NCBI RefSeq assembly: GCF_964656455.1
Contig: NC_135719.1
Span: 77,905,562-77,969,561 of the forward strand
Reading direction: 5' to 3'
Source of the DNA: Halichoerus grypus
Taxonomy: Eukaryota > Chordata > Mammalia > Carnivora > Phocidae
DNA: 64,000 nucleotides
A program made the translations under genes and the position numbers. The notes under the pieces were generated by a model. The model saw only the letters and a program-made list of their open reading frames with translations. It was not told the DNA's origin and did no database searches. Positions 1 through 10,750 of the stretch are shown here, piece after piece (the stretch's first letter is position 1; each line of letters starts with the position of its first letter).

Positions 1-21
1 TCTTTCTTTCTTTTTTTTTTT

Positions 22-213
22 AAGATTTTATTTATTTATTTATTTGATAGAGAGAGACACAGCAAGAGAGGGAACACAAGCAGGGGGAGTGGGAGAGGGA
101 GAAGCAGGCTTCCCGTGGAGCAGGGAGCCCGATGCGGGACTCGATTCCAGGACCCTGGGATCATGACCTGAGCTGAAGGCAGACACTTAACGACTGAGCC
201 ACCCAGGGGCCCC
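22..213 (-). mobile_element. CAN-SINE
   Basis: Full-length tRNA-Lys-derived SINE in reverse: poly(T), AAGATTTTATTTATT, GA-rich middle, GGGATCATGACCTGAGC and the ACTGAGCCACCCAGGGGCCCC head. Confidence 0.95.
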
Positions 214-239
214 TAGGCTCTATTTTCAAATCAATATAG

Positions 240-357
240 ATTTTAATTCGTGGTTTTGCCATTTCTGAACTTTGTAATCTTGGACGAGCATTAGTTTTCT
301 CTTATACAAGATGAGAATAATAATGGCAATTACCTTACAGGGTTTTTATGAAGACTA
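240..357 (+). repeat. MIR fragment
   Basis: TTGTAATCTTGGACGAGCAT, ACAAGATGAGAATAATAATGG and TTACAGGGTTTTTATGAAGA. Confidence 0.6.
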
Positions 358-364
358 TCTGTGT

Positions 365-460
365 GTTTTGGTTATCTATTGTGTTACATGTCATCCCAAA
401 GCTTGGTGGCTTCAAACGAGAATTATTTAATATTTCTCATGATTCTGTGGGTTGACTGGT
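365..460 (+). repeat. Ancient interspersed repeat fragment
   Basis: TTGGTTATCTATTGTGTTACATGTC through CTCATGATTCTGTGGGTTGACTGG matches the same old element type as 1115-2040. Family name not assigned. Confidence 0.5.
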
Positions 461-757
461 TCTATAGACTGAATGTTTGTGTCCCTCCGAAAATTCATAT
501 GTTGAAGCATATGTGATGGTGTTAGGAGTGGGGCCTTTGAGAAGTGATTGGGTCATGAGGATGGAACCCTCATGAATGGGATCAGTGCCCTTATAAAAGA
601 GATCCTGGGGAGCTCTCCTGCTGCTTGCAGCATCTGAGGACACAGTAAGAACGTGGCTGTCTATGATCCAGGGAGCAGGGTCTTTCTTATCGACACTGAA
701 TCTGCCAGTGACTTGATCTTGGACTTCCCAGCCTCCAGAACTGTTACATCTCTTTAG
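461..757 (+). mobile_element. MaLR-type solo LTR (MLT1/MST-like)
   Basis: Contains the typical order GACTGAATGTTTGTGTCCC, CATATGTTGAAG, GATGGTGTTAGGAG, GGGCCTTTGAGAAGTGAT, GGTCATGAGGATGGAACCCT, CTTATAAAAGAGA and CTTGGACTTCCCAGCCTCCA. Old and diverged. It sits inside another ancient repeat visible at about 365-460. Confidence 0.8.
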
Positions 758-1223
758 CTTTTCTTCTTAATGACACATGTTTCCTTCCTAAAAAGTCCAG
801 GCCAACCATCTTATAAAATTCCCAGATGCTTAATTTGTTTATTTCTTCATGCTACTATATCACTTGTTTTTTCTCTCCCCTGTATTTCCTCTATACAGGA
901 TTGGAGGTTTAGAGACTTGATTAGATTCAGCTTAAACAACTTTGGTGAGAATATATCATACTTAGTGCTGTGTATTTGCTATTGCATTTCCTAAGGAAAC
1001 AACAATGCCAGGTTGTTCCACCACTAGTGAGGGCTAAGGTGGTGAATACCAGATCATTCCACTGAATGGCGCATATTTTCACCTTTAGTGATTAGTAACT
1101 AATCTGTATGGTTTTAGATTATTTAGCTATTGCTGCATAACAAACCATCCCAAAACTGAGTGGCTTAAAATAATGATTTATTTAGTTCAGGATTCTGAGG
1201 GTTGGCCATTTAAGTTGACTTTG

Positions 1224-1427
1224 TTTATTTATTTACCTTATTTAATTTTTTTAAGATTTTATTTATTCATGAGAGAGAGAGAGAGAGAGAGCGCACAAGC
1301 AGGGGGAGGGGCAGAGGGAGAAGCAGACTCCCCAGGGGGAGCAGGGAGCCTGACACAGGGCTTGATCCCAGGACCCTGGGATCCTGACCTGACAGACGCT
1401 TAACCAACTGAGCCACCCAGGTTCCCC
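1224..1427 (-). mobile_element. CAN-SINE
   Basis: Flanked by a 14-base duplication with one mismatch, TTAAGTTGACTTTG (1210-1223) and TTAAGTTGAGTTTG (1428-1441). Long tail before the AAGATTTTATTTATT block. Confidence 0.93.
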
Positions 1428-1736
1428 TTAAGTTGAGTTTGGAGGGCAGTTCTGGTTTCAGCTGGACTTCCTCATGCATCTACGGTCAGCAGTGGATTGG
1501 CTAGGTGGCTTTGCTGCTGGATGTTGACTCACTCTTGCCTGTGGCCCTCAAATCTCCTCAGCAGGCTAACCTGGGCTTATTCTCATGACAACGGTAGGAT
1601 TCCAAGGGAGCAAGGGGAAGTGCATGAGGTCTAGGTTAGGAACTGACACTGTCATTTCTTCCATATTCCATAGGTCAAAACAAATCACAAGGCCAGTTGG
1701 GATTCATGGGGTAGAGAGAAATAGGCTCCATCTCTT

Positions 1737-1933
1737 TTTTTTTTAAAGATTTTATTTATTTATTTGACAGAGAGAGATATAGTGAGAGCAGGAACACAAG
1801 CAGGGGGAGTGGAAGAGGGAGAAGCAGGCTTCCTGCCGAGCAGGGAGCCCGATGTGGGACTCGATCCAAGGACCCTGGGATCATGACCTGAGCCGAAGGC
1901 AGATGCTTAACGACTGAGCCACCCAGGCGCCCC
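1737..1933 (-). mobile_element. CAN-SINE
   Basis: Flanked by the perfect duplication GGCTCCATCTCTT (1724-1736 and 1934-1946). Near-consensus copy. Confidence 0.95.
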
Positions 1934-2423
1934 GGCTCCATCTCTTGATAGGGGAGCTACAAAGTCACATTGCAAAAGACATGGCTAGAGAGGGGAGAAG
2001 AAGTGAGACTATTCTTCACAATTAGTCTACAACAGGCATCATGTTGCCTATCAATCTCTCCTGATGATTTTGGCATCCACTGATGATTCTCACCTGAGTC
2101 AATTATCACATTGTCGTGACATAACGGTAATTTCTTTTTCTTCTCTCTTTTTATTGAAATGTAGTTGAGATACAATACTGCAAAAAGGGTGATTTCTTAA
2201 TTCAACCATTCTCCTATATTTTCTAGATAACATTCATCTGTAAAAAGAGCCTTCCTCAACATAAAAAAAAAAAAACCAAAACCCAAACAATGGGTAGAGG
2301 GCCTGAATAGACATATTTCCAAAAAGACACATGAAGGGGTGTTCGACATCACTAACATCAGGGAAATGCAAATTACAACCACAGTGAGATATATCACCTT
2401 ATGCTTGTCAGAATGTCTAGTAT

Positions 2424-2674
2424 CAAAATGAAGGGTGGGAAATCGGAGGGGGAGACGAACCATGAGAGACTATGGACTCTGAGAAACAAACTGAGGGTTC
2501 CAGAGGGGAGGGGGGTGGGGGAATGGGTTAACCTGGTGATGGGTATTAAAGAGGGCATGTACTGAATGGAGCACTGGGTGTTATATGCAAACAATGAATC
2601 ATGGAACACTACATCAAAAACTAATGATGTAATGTATGGTGATTAACATAACATAATAAAAAAATAAATATTAA
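2424..2674 (+). mobile_element. Young carnivore L1 3' end inserted in older L1
   Basis: GGAGACGAACCATGAGAGAC, AAACAAACTGAGGGTT, ACTGGGTGTTATATGCAAAC and a tail ATAACATAATAAAAAAATAA. The surrounding older L1 resumes with AAGCAATAACAAGCGTTGG. Confidence 0.85.
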
Positions 2675-2989
2675 AAAAAGACAAGCAATAACAAGCGTTG
2701 GCGAGGATGTGGAGAAAAAGGAACCCTTGTGCACTGTTGGTGGGAATGTATATTGGTGCAGCCACTGTGGAAGACATTATGGAGTTTCCTCAAAAAACTA
2801 AAAATAGGAATACCATACAATCCAGTAATTCCACTATTGGGTATTTACCCAAAGAAAACGCTAATTGGAAAACTTATATGTGCCCCTAAATGTTTATTGC
2901 AGCATTATTTATAGTAGCCAAGATATGGAAACAACGTAAGTGTCCCCTGATAGATGAATGAATAAAGAAGATATTGTATATATACACGT

Positions 2990-2991
<2 letters not shown>

Positions 2992-3024
<33 letters not shown>
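2992..3024 (+). repeat. (CA)n microsatellite
   Basis: About sixteen uninterrupted CA dinucleotides, placed within the L1 3' region. Confidence 0.98.
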
Positions 3025-3027
<3 letters not shown>

Positions 3028-3539
3028 CCCACACTGGAATACTATGCAGCTGTAAAAAGGGATGAGATCATGCCATTTGTGACAACATGGATGGACCTAA
3101 AGAGCATGATGCTAAGTAAAATAAATCAGACTGAGAAAGACAAATACCATATGATTTCACTTATATGTGGAATCTAAAAATAAAAAAAGAAATGAATAAA
3201 GAAACAAAAAAATGAACAAAAACCCCCACACTCTTAAATACAAGGAACACATTCATGGATGCTAGAAGGGAGGGGTATGGGGGGTAAAATAGGTAAAGGA
3301 GATTGGGAGATACAGGTATCTAGTTATGGAATGAATAGTCATGGGAATAAAAAGCACAGCATAAGGACTATAGTCAATGATGTTGTAGTAGTTGTGCAGT
3401 GACAGGTGTTAGCTACACTTGTGGTGACCATAGCATGATGTATAAACTTGCCACATCACTATGTTGTACACCTGAAATTAATGTAACACCGTGTCAACTA
3501 TATTCAAATAAAAAGATTTAAAAAAAGAGTAACTACAAC

Positions 3540-4159
3540 ACACACAATCTTCCTTTCTTCTTCTTTTTTATTATTTTATTATTTAATTATTATTATTATA
3601 AAATAATAAATAATAATTTATTATTATTTTATTATTTAATAATTATTATTATGGTATATGATTTAAAATTATATACATAATTTTAATAATTATGTAAAAT
3701 ATAAATATAATATATTTATATATAATATGTATAATATATTTATATTACATATAAAAATTATGTAAAAATATATGCTCACAAAAATTCAAACAATATAGAA
3801 ACATGCAAAACAGGAATAAAAAATCTGTAGTCCTACTTTCTAGAGGGACCCATTATTACAATTTTGTACATATTGTCTCATATATAAACATACATATAAT
3901 ACATATATGAAACAAAAATGAGATCTTACTTCACATAACACTCAGATTTCAGATGTCTTTGAAATACCATAATAAACATCTCACACTATTAAAAATACTA
4001 ATATTTAAAAACAGAATGAAGTGGCAAAACACTTTCCCAAAACTTGGTCTTCCTCTCAGAATCTTAGTTTTCCTTTGACATAGGTCTTGTAAATCCAACA
4101 TGACCAATCACCACTTCCACATCCAATTAGCCCCATTTAAATCCTGTCACTGTCCTTGG
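3540..4159. other. AT-rich stretch, no gene seen
   Basis: 3560-3770 is almost pure A and T with TTATTATT and ATATAATAT runs. 3780-3990 resembles a diverged L1 fragment. Nothing coding. Confidence 0.7.
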
Positions 4160-4640
4160 ATTACAGTATATCATCCTGAACTTGGCTCCTAACTACTCCT
4201 CAGTCTGCTCACTCCTATCATCCCCAAGTTCACCTCTAGCCACTCACTCTTTCTGCCTCAGTTATACCAGATTTCTTTCAATTCCTTAAACTCATTACAC
4301 CCTTCATGCCTCCTGGTTTTGAACATCTGGTTCCATCTCCTGAAACACTCCCTTCCTCACCTCCCCCTCAGCCCAGCCTATGCCTGACTATATCTTGTTC
4401 ACCCTTCAGCTTCGCTCACATCCTACTTCCTCAGAGAGGCCTTCTCCGACTCCCAAACTGGCTTATGTTCTCCTTTTTTGTGTCCTGTAGTGCTCAAAAC
4501 TAACTTAATGTTTCTATTCATGGTCAGCCTATAAGTGCCAAGAGGACAAAATAACTGTCTCCATTGTCCATCACTGTATCCTCAGGGCTGGCATGGCATT
4601 TGGCACATTTTCGGTACTCAGTACATTTTTATTTGATAAA
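4160..4640 (+). repeat. L2 element, 3' part
   Basis: CTCAGAGAGGCCTTCTCCGAC, GCCAAGAGGACAAAATAACTGTC, CACTGTATCCTCAGGGCTGGCA and TCGGTACTCAGTACATTTTTATTTGAT follow the order of an L2 3' end. Old copy. Confidence 0.7.
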
Positions 4641-4879
4641 AAAAAAATAGAACAGTGTTCTAGAATACGGGAGACCTATCACAATCCTATTTCTAACCAT
4701 TCCCTCTGCCCTTCCTAGCCATTTAGTTCCTGAACACACTGTAGTGGACCCTGTCTGTGCTCCACCTAGATCCTCTTGGACCCCTTAGTAAAACATTTCT
4801 TAATGCTTTTTAATAGCCAGCCCCTGCAACTCTCTTAGGAGGACTGTCCTTGGGCCATTACAACTTCTCCCCCCTTCCT

Positions 4880-5470
4880 CCAGTCTTCTTGAGGTATAAC
4901 TGACAAATAAAAACCCTCTATATTTAGGATGTATAAAGAAATGATTTGATATATGTATACATTGTGAAATGACTACCTGATTACCATAATCAAATTAATT
5001 AATGCATCCATTATCTCACAAAGTTAGCTTAAAAAAAAAAAGATTTCATTTTTGAGTAATCTCTACGCCCAATATGGGACTTCAACTCACAATCCCAAGA
5101 TCAAGAGTCACATGCTCTACCAACTGAGCCAGCCAGGTGCTCCTAGCTTTTTTTTTTTTTTTTTTTTTTTATGGTAAGAACACTTAAGATCTACTTTCTA
5201 AGCAAACTTTAAGTATACAACATAGTTAGTGGTACTACTAACTATAGTCACCATGCTGTACATTTTATCCCCAGAACTTATTCATCTTATAAATGAAGGT
5301 TTGTACCCTTTGACCAATCTCCTCCCATCTCTCCCAGCCCCCAAACCCTAGCAACCACCGTTCTATTCTCTGGTTCTATGAATTCAACTTTTTTAGATTC
5401 CACCTATAAGTGAGATTATACAGCATTTGCCTTTCTGTATCTGGCTTATTTCACTTAGTGTAATTTCTGG
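4880..5470 (-). mobile_element. Old LINE-1 3' region, split by an old SINE
   Basis: TTGAGGTATAACTGACAAATA at the left is the reverse complement of an L1M 3' end. AGATTCCACCTATAAGTGAG and ATCTGGCTTATTTCACTTAG at the right are reversed ORF2-end/3' UTR sequence. A short block at 5521-5575 (TACATTCCTCCTCGCCAACAC) may be more of the same element after deletion. Confidence 0.75.
5029..5144 (-). mobile_element. Old short CAN-SINE
   Basis: AAGATTTCATTTTTGAGTAATC, CAAGATCAAGAGTCACATGC and CCAACTGAGCCAGCCAGGTGC: the older, shorter SINE form without the GA-rich middle. Confidence 0.85.
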
Positions 5471-5479
5471 GTATACAGC

Positions 5480-5830
5480 CAAAGGAAATGAAATCAGTAT
5501 TAGAGCTGCTTTGCTCAGGCAAAGGCCAAAGGAAGTGACCGGGAGTTTACATTCCTCCTCGCCAACACTCCCAGTCCTTAGCCACTGCAGAAGCATGAGA
5601 GCTCAACTCCTTTAACTCCAGTTGGGATAAACTCTAAACTCTGAGCAATTATCTATATTCCAGAAGTCCCCTCCAGGATCCAGCTGGACTTTGCATGCGA
5701 TTGCACCCATTCTTGGCTTTCTCCCTTCCCTGTCCAGCTTCCCCAACTCCCTTACTAGTTTCTCTTGGCAGCAATTTTTTTCTTTCTTTGCAGGAACTCA
5801 GGAAATACTGCTCCAGTGAGTCATTTTTCT
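5480..5830. other. No gene seen
   Basis: Possible leftover L1 pieces near 5470-5575; otherwise unassigned sequence. Confidence 0.5.
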
Positions 5831-6073
5831 GAAATTTTAACTTTTAATTGAGAAATTGATGTATAACATTGGATTAGTTTTAGATGTACAACATAGTTAT
5901 TTTTAATTGTATTTTTAAACAATTGAGGTATAATTGACATATAACATATTAGTTTCAGGAGCACAACATAATGATTTGACATTTGTATATATTGTGAAAA
6001 GATCACCATGATAAACTTAATTGACATTCATCAACGCACAGTTACAAGTTTTTTTTCTTGTGATGAGATCTAC

Positions 6074-6258
6074 TTTTTTTTTTTTTTTAAGATTTATTAA
6101 AGAGAGAGCAAGCATGTGTGCCAATGGAGGGGAGGGTAGAGGGAGAGAATCCTTAAGCAGATTCCCAATGCAGGGCTCGATCTCACGACCCTGAGATCAT
6201 GACCCTAGCTGAAACCAAGAGTGGGACGCTCAACTGACTGAGCCACCCAGGAGTCCCC
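6074..6258 (-). mobile_element. CAN-SINE
   Basis: Poly(T) then AAGATTTATTAAAGAGAG. The head ends GAGCCACCCAGGAGTCCCC. Approximate duplication AGATCTACTTTTT / AGATCTAATTTTT. Confidence 0.88.
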
Positions 6259-6272
6259 AGATCTAATTTTTT

Positions 6273-6470
6273 TTAAAAGATTTTATTTATTTAGAGAGAA
6301 ACAGAGAGAGCGTGAGCAGGGGAAGGGGCAGAGGAGAGAGAATCAATCTTAAGCAGACTCCACGCTGAGCGCAGAGCCCCAGGCGGGGCCTGATCCTACA
6401 ACCCTGAGATCATGACCTGAGCAGAAATCAAGAGTCCTTGGATTAACCGACTGAGCCACCCAGGTGACCC
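6273..6470 (-). mobile_element. CAN-SINE
   Basis: Second insertion at nearly the same place as the copy at 6074. AAAAGATTTTATTTATTTAG through CTGAGCCACCCAGGTGACCC. Confidence 0.9.
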
Positions 6471-6571
6471 CATCTACTTTTTTTTTTAAGATCTCTTTTA
6501 AGATCTGCTCTGTTAGAAAGATTTGAATATACAATATTGTATAGTAAACTATATTTTAAAGTCTACATTTA

Positions 6572-6724
6572 TGCATTTATTTATCTCTTTATCTATTTAT
6601 TTATAAGTAGGCTCCACACCCAGCATGGAGCCCAACATGAGACTTGAACTCATGACCCTGAGATGAAGACCTGCGCTGAGGTCAAGAGTTGGATGCTTAA
6701 TCGACTGAGCCACCCAAGCACCCC
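6572..6724 (-). mobile_element. CAN-SINE, older form
   Basis: GTAGGCTCCACACCCAGCAT, GACTTGAACTCATGACCCTG and CTGAGCCACCCAAGCACCCC. The flanks TAAAGTCTACATTTA and TTAAGTCTACTTTTA are the likely duplication. Confidence 0.88.
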
Positions 6725-7300
6725 TTAAGTCTACTTTTAAGATCTACTCTTTTAGCAACATTCAAATATATGCTGAGGTAAACTATAGGCATCATGCTGT
6801 ACATTACATCCCCAGGATATAGTTAGTTTAGAAATAGAAAACTAGAAGTTTGTACCTTTTGACCACCCACACCCGTTTTCCCATCCTCCCTTGCCTCTAA
6901 CAACCAATAATATGTTCTCTGTATCAATGAACCCTACATTTTTTTTTTTTAGATTCCACATATAAATAAGATCATACAGTATTTGTTTTTCTCTTTCTGA
7001 CTTATTTCACTTAGCATAATGGCCTTGAGGTCCATCCATATTGGCACAAGTGGCAAGATTTCCCTTTTTAAAATAGCTGAAAAATATTCCATTGTGTGTA
7101 TGTGTGTGTGTATCTATATATGTCACATTTTCTTTATCCATTCATCCATCAGTGGACACAGGTTGTTTCCATGTTTTGGATATTGTAAATAATGCTTCAG
7201 TGAACATGAGGTGTGGCTATCTTTTTGAGATAGTGATTTCTTTTCCTTCAGACAAATACCTAGAAGTGGAATTGCTGGATCATATGATAATCCTATTTTT

Positions 7301-7841
7301 TTTTTTTTTGACCAATCTAAGTTATTTATTTAAGCCATCCCCTGCCATAAGCAAAGGGATGGAAGATCAGTATACTGGTCATCATTTGATACAAGTGAGG
7401 AAGGTGAGCTTAAGGTCCCATAGACTTTTCTGGTCCGTGTGCAGAGTCATGGTCCAAACCAGTGCTGTGGTCCCCACTGGGTGGTGGTCCAGGTTCTCTT
7501 TATTCATCTTCATAACCGGTTGGAAGTGGATTCACGGGAGAGTTATGGAATAGAGTATGATTACCATCTCCCCAGGGAAAGGGCTTGGACCTGATGTGGA
7601 GATGGGGGTAGGCGACGAACTCGGGTCTCTCGTGCTCTCCGTGAGGCGACTTCAGGAAGACATTCAGCATGCTCACACCCAGGCCAGGGAGCGCTACGAA
7701 GTAGGTGAGAGCCTTCCACATGCGAGCTGAGCCCTCCTCGCCGTGGGCGCCACTCGACATGGACCGCGCCAGCTGGGCCCCGGACCGACCTAGCAGCCCA
7801 GACAGCCGGGACACAGCTGCCGCCGCCGCCATTTTCGACCT
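7301..7841 (-). pseudogene. COX6A1: COX6A1 processed retrocopy (whole insert)
   Basis: Intronless copy of the mRNA for cytochrome c oxidase subunit 6A1. It has a short 5' leader (7833-7841), a complete open frame (7500-7832), a 3' UTR (about 7311-7499) with AATAAA on the minus strand near 7324-7329, and a poly(A) tail seen as poly(T) at 7296-7309. It is flanked by a target-site duplication of 24 bases with two mismatches (7277-7300 and 7842-7865, core CATATGATAAT), so it arose by LINE-1 retrotransposition. It landed inside an old minus-strand L1. The parent gene has introns, so this is not the parental locus. Confidence 0.93.
7500..7832 (-). CDS. COX6A1: Intact COX6A1-like open reading frame in the retrocopy
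   Basis: 110 codons without interruption, close to the roughly 109 residues of the nuclear-encoded subunit 6A of mitochondrial complex IV. Features: an alanine-rich, basic presequence at about residues 1-24, the mature N-terminal part [15 protein letters not shown] at 26-40, a single membrane helix at about 41-61, HGEHERPEF at 64-72, [15 protein letters not shown] at 83-97 and the PLPTGYEDE end. The ATG at 7830-7832 precedes an alanine run made from GCC/GCG repeats. An open frame in a processed copy can simply mean youth. The old parental-type promoter was not carried along, so expression would depend on flanking DNA. It could be annotated as a COX6A1-like gene or as a pseudogene. Confidence 0.6.
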   Translation of the reverse strand: MAAAAAVSRLSGLLGRSGAQLARSMSSGAHGEEGSARMWKALTYFVALPGLGVSMLNVFLKSPHGEHERPEFVAYPHLHIRSKPFPWGDGNHTLFHNSPVNPLPTGYEDE

Positions 7842-7883
7842 GGACCATATGATAATTCTATTTTTAAAAAAGATTTATTTATT

Positions 7884-8083
7884 GGGCGCCTGGGTGGCTC
7901 AGTTGGTTAAGCGACTGCCTTCGGCTCAGGTCATGATCCTGGAGTCCCTGGATCGAGTCCCGCATCGGGCTCCCTGCTTGGCAGGGAGCCTGCTTCTCCC
8001 TATGACCCTCACCCCTCTCATGTGCTCTCTCTCTCTCATTCTCTCTGTCTCAAATAAATAAATAAAATTAAAAAAAAAAAAAA
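7884..8083 (+). mobile_element. CAN-SINE inserted into the tail of another SINE
   Basis: GGGCGCCTGGGTGGCTCAG through AAATAAATAAAATT and poly(A). Flanked by AAAAGATTTATTTATT on both sides, which is the tail of the minus-strand SINE it interrupts. Confidence 0.93.
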
Positions 8084-8289
8084 AGATTTATTTATTTATT
8101 TGAGGGAGAGAGAGGGAGAGAGAGCTCATTAGAGTAGGTTGGGGAGGGGCAGAGGGAGAGGGAAAAAGAGTCTTGACTCTGCTCTGAGCATGGAGCCTGA
8201 CATGGGGCTCGATTCCGCGACCCTGAGATCAGGACCTGAGCCCAAACCAAGAATTGGATGCTCAACCAACTGCACGACTCAGGTGCCCC
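8084..8289 (-). mobile_element. CAN-SINE, older copy
   Basis: Head ends ACTCAGGTGCCCC. Its tail begins at 7866 on the far side of the plus-strand SINE. Flanks ATGATAATTCTATTTTTA (7849) and ATGATAATTTTATTTTTA (8290) are its duplication and reuse the COX6A1 target site. Confidence 0.88.
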
Positions 8290-8519
8290 ATGATAATTTT
8301 ATTTTTAATCTCTCAGGAACTTCCACACTGTTTTCCATAATGGTTGAACCAATTTACATTCCCATCAACAGTGCACAAGGGTTCCCTTTTCTCCACATCC
8401 TCATCAACACTTGGGGAGCATTTTCTTCATAAGTCACCTGAATATGAATCTTTGTCTTTGTCTGACCTAAGGCCCACAACAAGCTTGCTTCTGACTCAGG
8501 GCACTTGACTTGACTTTGG

Positions 8520-8835
8520 CTTCCTTCCTTTCTCCATGAGGTCTCTATTTAAATGCCATCTCCTCAGAGAGGCCTTCCTGAACCCCAGATATAAAATAGC
8601 ACCACTCCTTCATTTCTGTCCTACTCCTGTTGCCTTCCATCTCAGTAACTTGTTTTATTTTTCTTTCACAGCAGTAATTACTTTTTAAAAGTACATACTT
8701 ACCTTTTTGTTTACCATTTCCCTGTTTCCCTGGCATCTGCTTCATGAGGGTAGGGACTTTGTCTCTTTTGTTATTGCTGCTCTAGAACCGAGCACCTAGT
8801 GGCACTTGATAAAAATCACTGGAATGAATTATTAT
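8520..8835 (+). repeat. L2 element, 3' part
   Basis: CTCAGAGAGGCCTTCCTGAAC, GCTTCATGAGGGTAGGGACTT and AGCACCTAGTGGCACTTGATA are in L2 order. Confidence 0.75.
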
Positions 8836-9217
8836 TCTTTAATGCAGCAGGGAAATGTAGTAGTGGAAATTTTGGGTCAAAGGAATAAAATAAAATTACA
8901 TTATTAAAACTTACATTTTCTTGAAAATTGTAATAATCTTTAGAACTACATATTTTTTGGTTATCTTTTTTTCATTTTGCAACTATTTGTCAGAAATGAG
9001 TATTTTAATTAGTGTTGCATGGCCTCCCTGTAGGAGCCCCAAAGACTAGTGGCATTTTCCAAGTTCTTCATGAGAACTTATCCCCATTGTAGATGGTACA
9101 AATGAAAACAATTTGCAATGGAAAGAATATGAAATGGAGTTGTAGTCCTTGTTTTTCCAAACTAGCTCTGTAGCCTTGACTATCGTACCCTTCCTCTAAA
9201 ATGACTGGCTGGGCTGG
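8836..9217. other. No gene seen
   Basis: Unassigned AT-rich sequence without a convincing ORF. Confidence 0.6.
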
Positions 9218-9345
9218 ATCAGTAATTATCAAACTTTTGTGTGCTTACAGGTAGATGAAAATTTTCCTGGCTCAACCTGGGAGATTTTAGTTTAGGAGGT
9301 CTGGGGTGGGCCTCAGAATCTGTATTTTCCCTATAATTACAACAG
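9218..9345 (+). repeat. MER5-like (hAT) DNA transposon remnant
   Basis: ATTATCAAACTTTTGTGTGC at the left and TAGGAGGTCTGGGGTGGGCC with CAGAATCTGTATTTTCC at the right resemble MER5A/B. Non-autonomous fossil. Confidence 0.6.
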
Positions 9346-9793
9346 GTAACTTAAGAACAAATAGTCTGTACACCATACTTAATAGTCAACTGGGCAAGAT
9401 GTTCATTTATTATGTGAATCAGTCCACAAACTTTTGTTGAGCATCTACTATGTACTCTGCTATGTGTTGTAGATTCTGGAGATACAGTCATGAATGAAAT
9501 GGACTAATCTTTGTTCTCCTGGAGGAGAGATAGAGATAGAGAGATAAAGAGAGAGAGAGATAGAGAGAAAACACTTGACAGAAGACACAGACAAAAAAAC
9601 ATAAAAAATATATATCTATTGTTAGATGGTGTTAAGTGCTAGAGAGAAAACAAGTAAGGATGGGGCATAGAGTGCCTCAGGAACAGGTTGGGGTGGTGGT
9701 GATTGGGGTTGTAATCAGGCAAGACCCACTGAGATGGTGACATTTGAGGAGAGAAGGAGTTAACGATGAAGTTATCTGGAAGAAGAGCATTCC

Positions 9794-10750
9794 TTAAAAT
9801 TAACAAGACAGGAAACAACAAATGTTGGCGAGGATGCAGAGAAAGGGGAACCCTCTTACACTGTTGGTGGGAATGCAAGCTGATACAGCCACTCTGGAAA
9901 ACAGTGTGGAGCTTCCTCAAGAAGTTAAAAATAGGGGTGCCTGGGTGGCTCAGTCGGTTAAGTGTCTGCCTTCGGCTCAGGTCATGATCCCAGAGTCCTG
10001 GAATCGAGCCCCACGTTGGGCTCCTTGCTCAGCAGGGAGAGGGAGAAACAGCTTCTCCCTCTTTCCCTGCCTGCCACTCTTCCTGCTTGTGCTCTCTCTC
10101 TCTCTGTCAAATAAATAAATAAAATCTTAAAAAAAAGAACTTAAAAATAGAGCTACCCTGTGACCCAGCATTTGCACTACTAGATATTTACCCCAAAGAA
10201 AAAATGTAGTGATCCAAAGGGGCACTTACACCCCAATGTTCATAGCAGCAATGTCCACAATAGCCAAACTGTGGAAGGAGTTGAGATGTCTATCAACAGA
10301 TGAATGGATAAAGAAGATGTGATATATACAATGGAATATTACTCAGCCATCAGAAAAGATGAATACCTACCATTTACATCGACATTGTTGGAACTGGAAG
10401 GTATTATGCTGAGTGAAATAAGTCAATCGGAGAAAGACAATTATCATATGGATTCACTCATTTATGGAGTCTAAGAAACAGTGCAGAGGATCATAGCGAA
10501 AGGGAGGGAAAACTGAATGGGAAGAAATCAGAGAGGGAGACAAACCATGAAAGACCCTTAACTCTAAGAAACAAACTGAGGGTTGCTGGAGGGGAGGGGG
10601 TTAGGGGATGGGGTAAAAGGGTGATGGTCATTAAGGAGGGCATGTGATATAATGAACACTGGGTGTTATATGCAACTGATAAATTATTGAACACTACATC
10701 TGAAACTAATGATGTACTATATGTTGGCTAATTGAATTTAAATTAAAAAA
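9794..10750 (+). mobile_element. LINE-1, 5'-truncated, perfect target duplication
   Basis: Begins in the ORF2 end (GGAAACAACAAATGTTGGCG) and ends in the 3' UTR with AATTTAAATTAAAAAA. Flanked by AAGAAGAGCATTCC at 9780-9793 and 10751-10764. A SINE is nested at 9934-10135. Confidence 0.93.
9934..10135 (+). mobile_element. CAN-SINE nested in L1
   Basis: GGGGTGCCTGGGTGGCTCAG head, AAATAAATAAATAAAATCTT tail. Flanks AGAAGTTAAAAATA and AGAACTTAAAAATA. Confidence 0.95.

Larger units (their letters stand above)
1115..2040 (+). repeat. Ancient interspersed repeat (family unassigned), split by two SINEs
   Basis: Begins TTAGCTATTGCTGCATAACA with AGTGGCTTAAAATAATGATTT and ends with CATCTCTTGATAGGGGAGCTACAAAGTCACATTGCAAAAG. 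This is a common mammalian pattern that I recognise as repetitive but cannot name safely. Two CAN-SINEs with clear target duplications interrupt it. Confidence 0.55.
2250..3522 (+). mobile_element. LINE-1, 5'-truncated (end of ORF2 and 3' UTR)
   Basis: Carries the ORF2 end (CAGGGAAATGCAAATTACAACC, ACTGTTGGTGGGAATGTAT, AATACTATGCAGC) and a 3' end CTGAAATTAATGTAAC followed by an A-rich tail. A younger L1 3' end splits it at 2424-2674, and a CA microsatellite has grown inside it. Confidence 0.85.
5830..8430 (-). mobile_element. Old LINE-1 3' region with nested insertions
   Basis: One reversed L1 can be followed through five insertions: AATTGAGGTATAATTGACAT (5918) at the 3' end, GGCATCATGCTGTACATTAC (6787), TTTCACTTAGCATAATGGCC (7005), GTGGAATTGCTGGATCATAT (7266), and then, after the COX6A1 copy and two SINEs, CCAATTTACATTCCCATCAA (8349). 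Each insert is listed separately. Confidence 0.85.

Noticed and set aside
1756..1941. Recurring small proteins with [31 protein letters not shown] text in many places
   Set aside because: They are translations of CAN-SINE copies, not a protein family.
7092..7553. 153-codon frame on the + strand
   Set aside because: It runs across reversed L1 sequence and the antisense of the COX6A1 copy.
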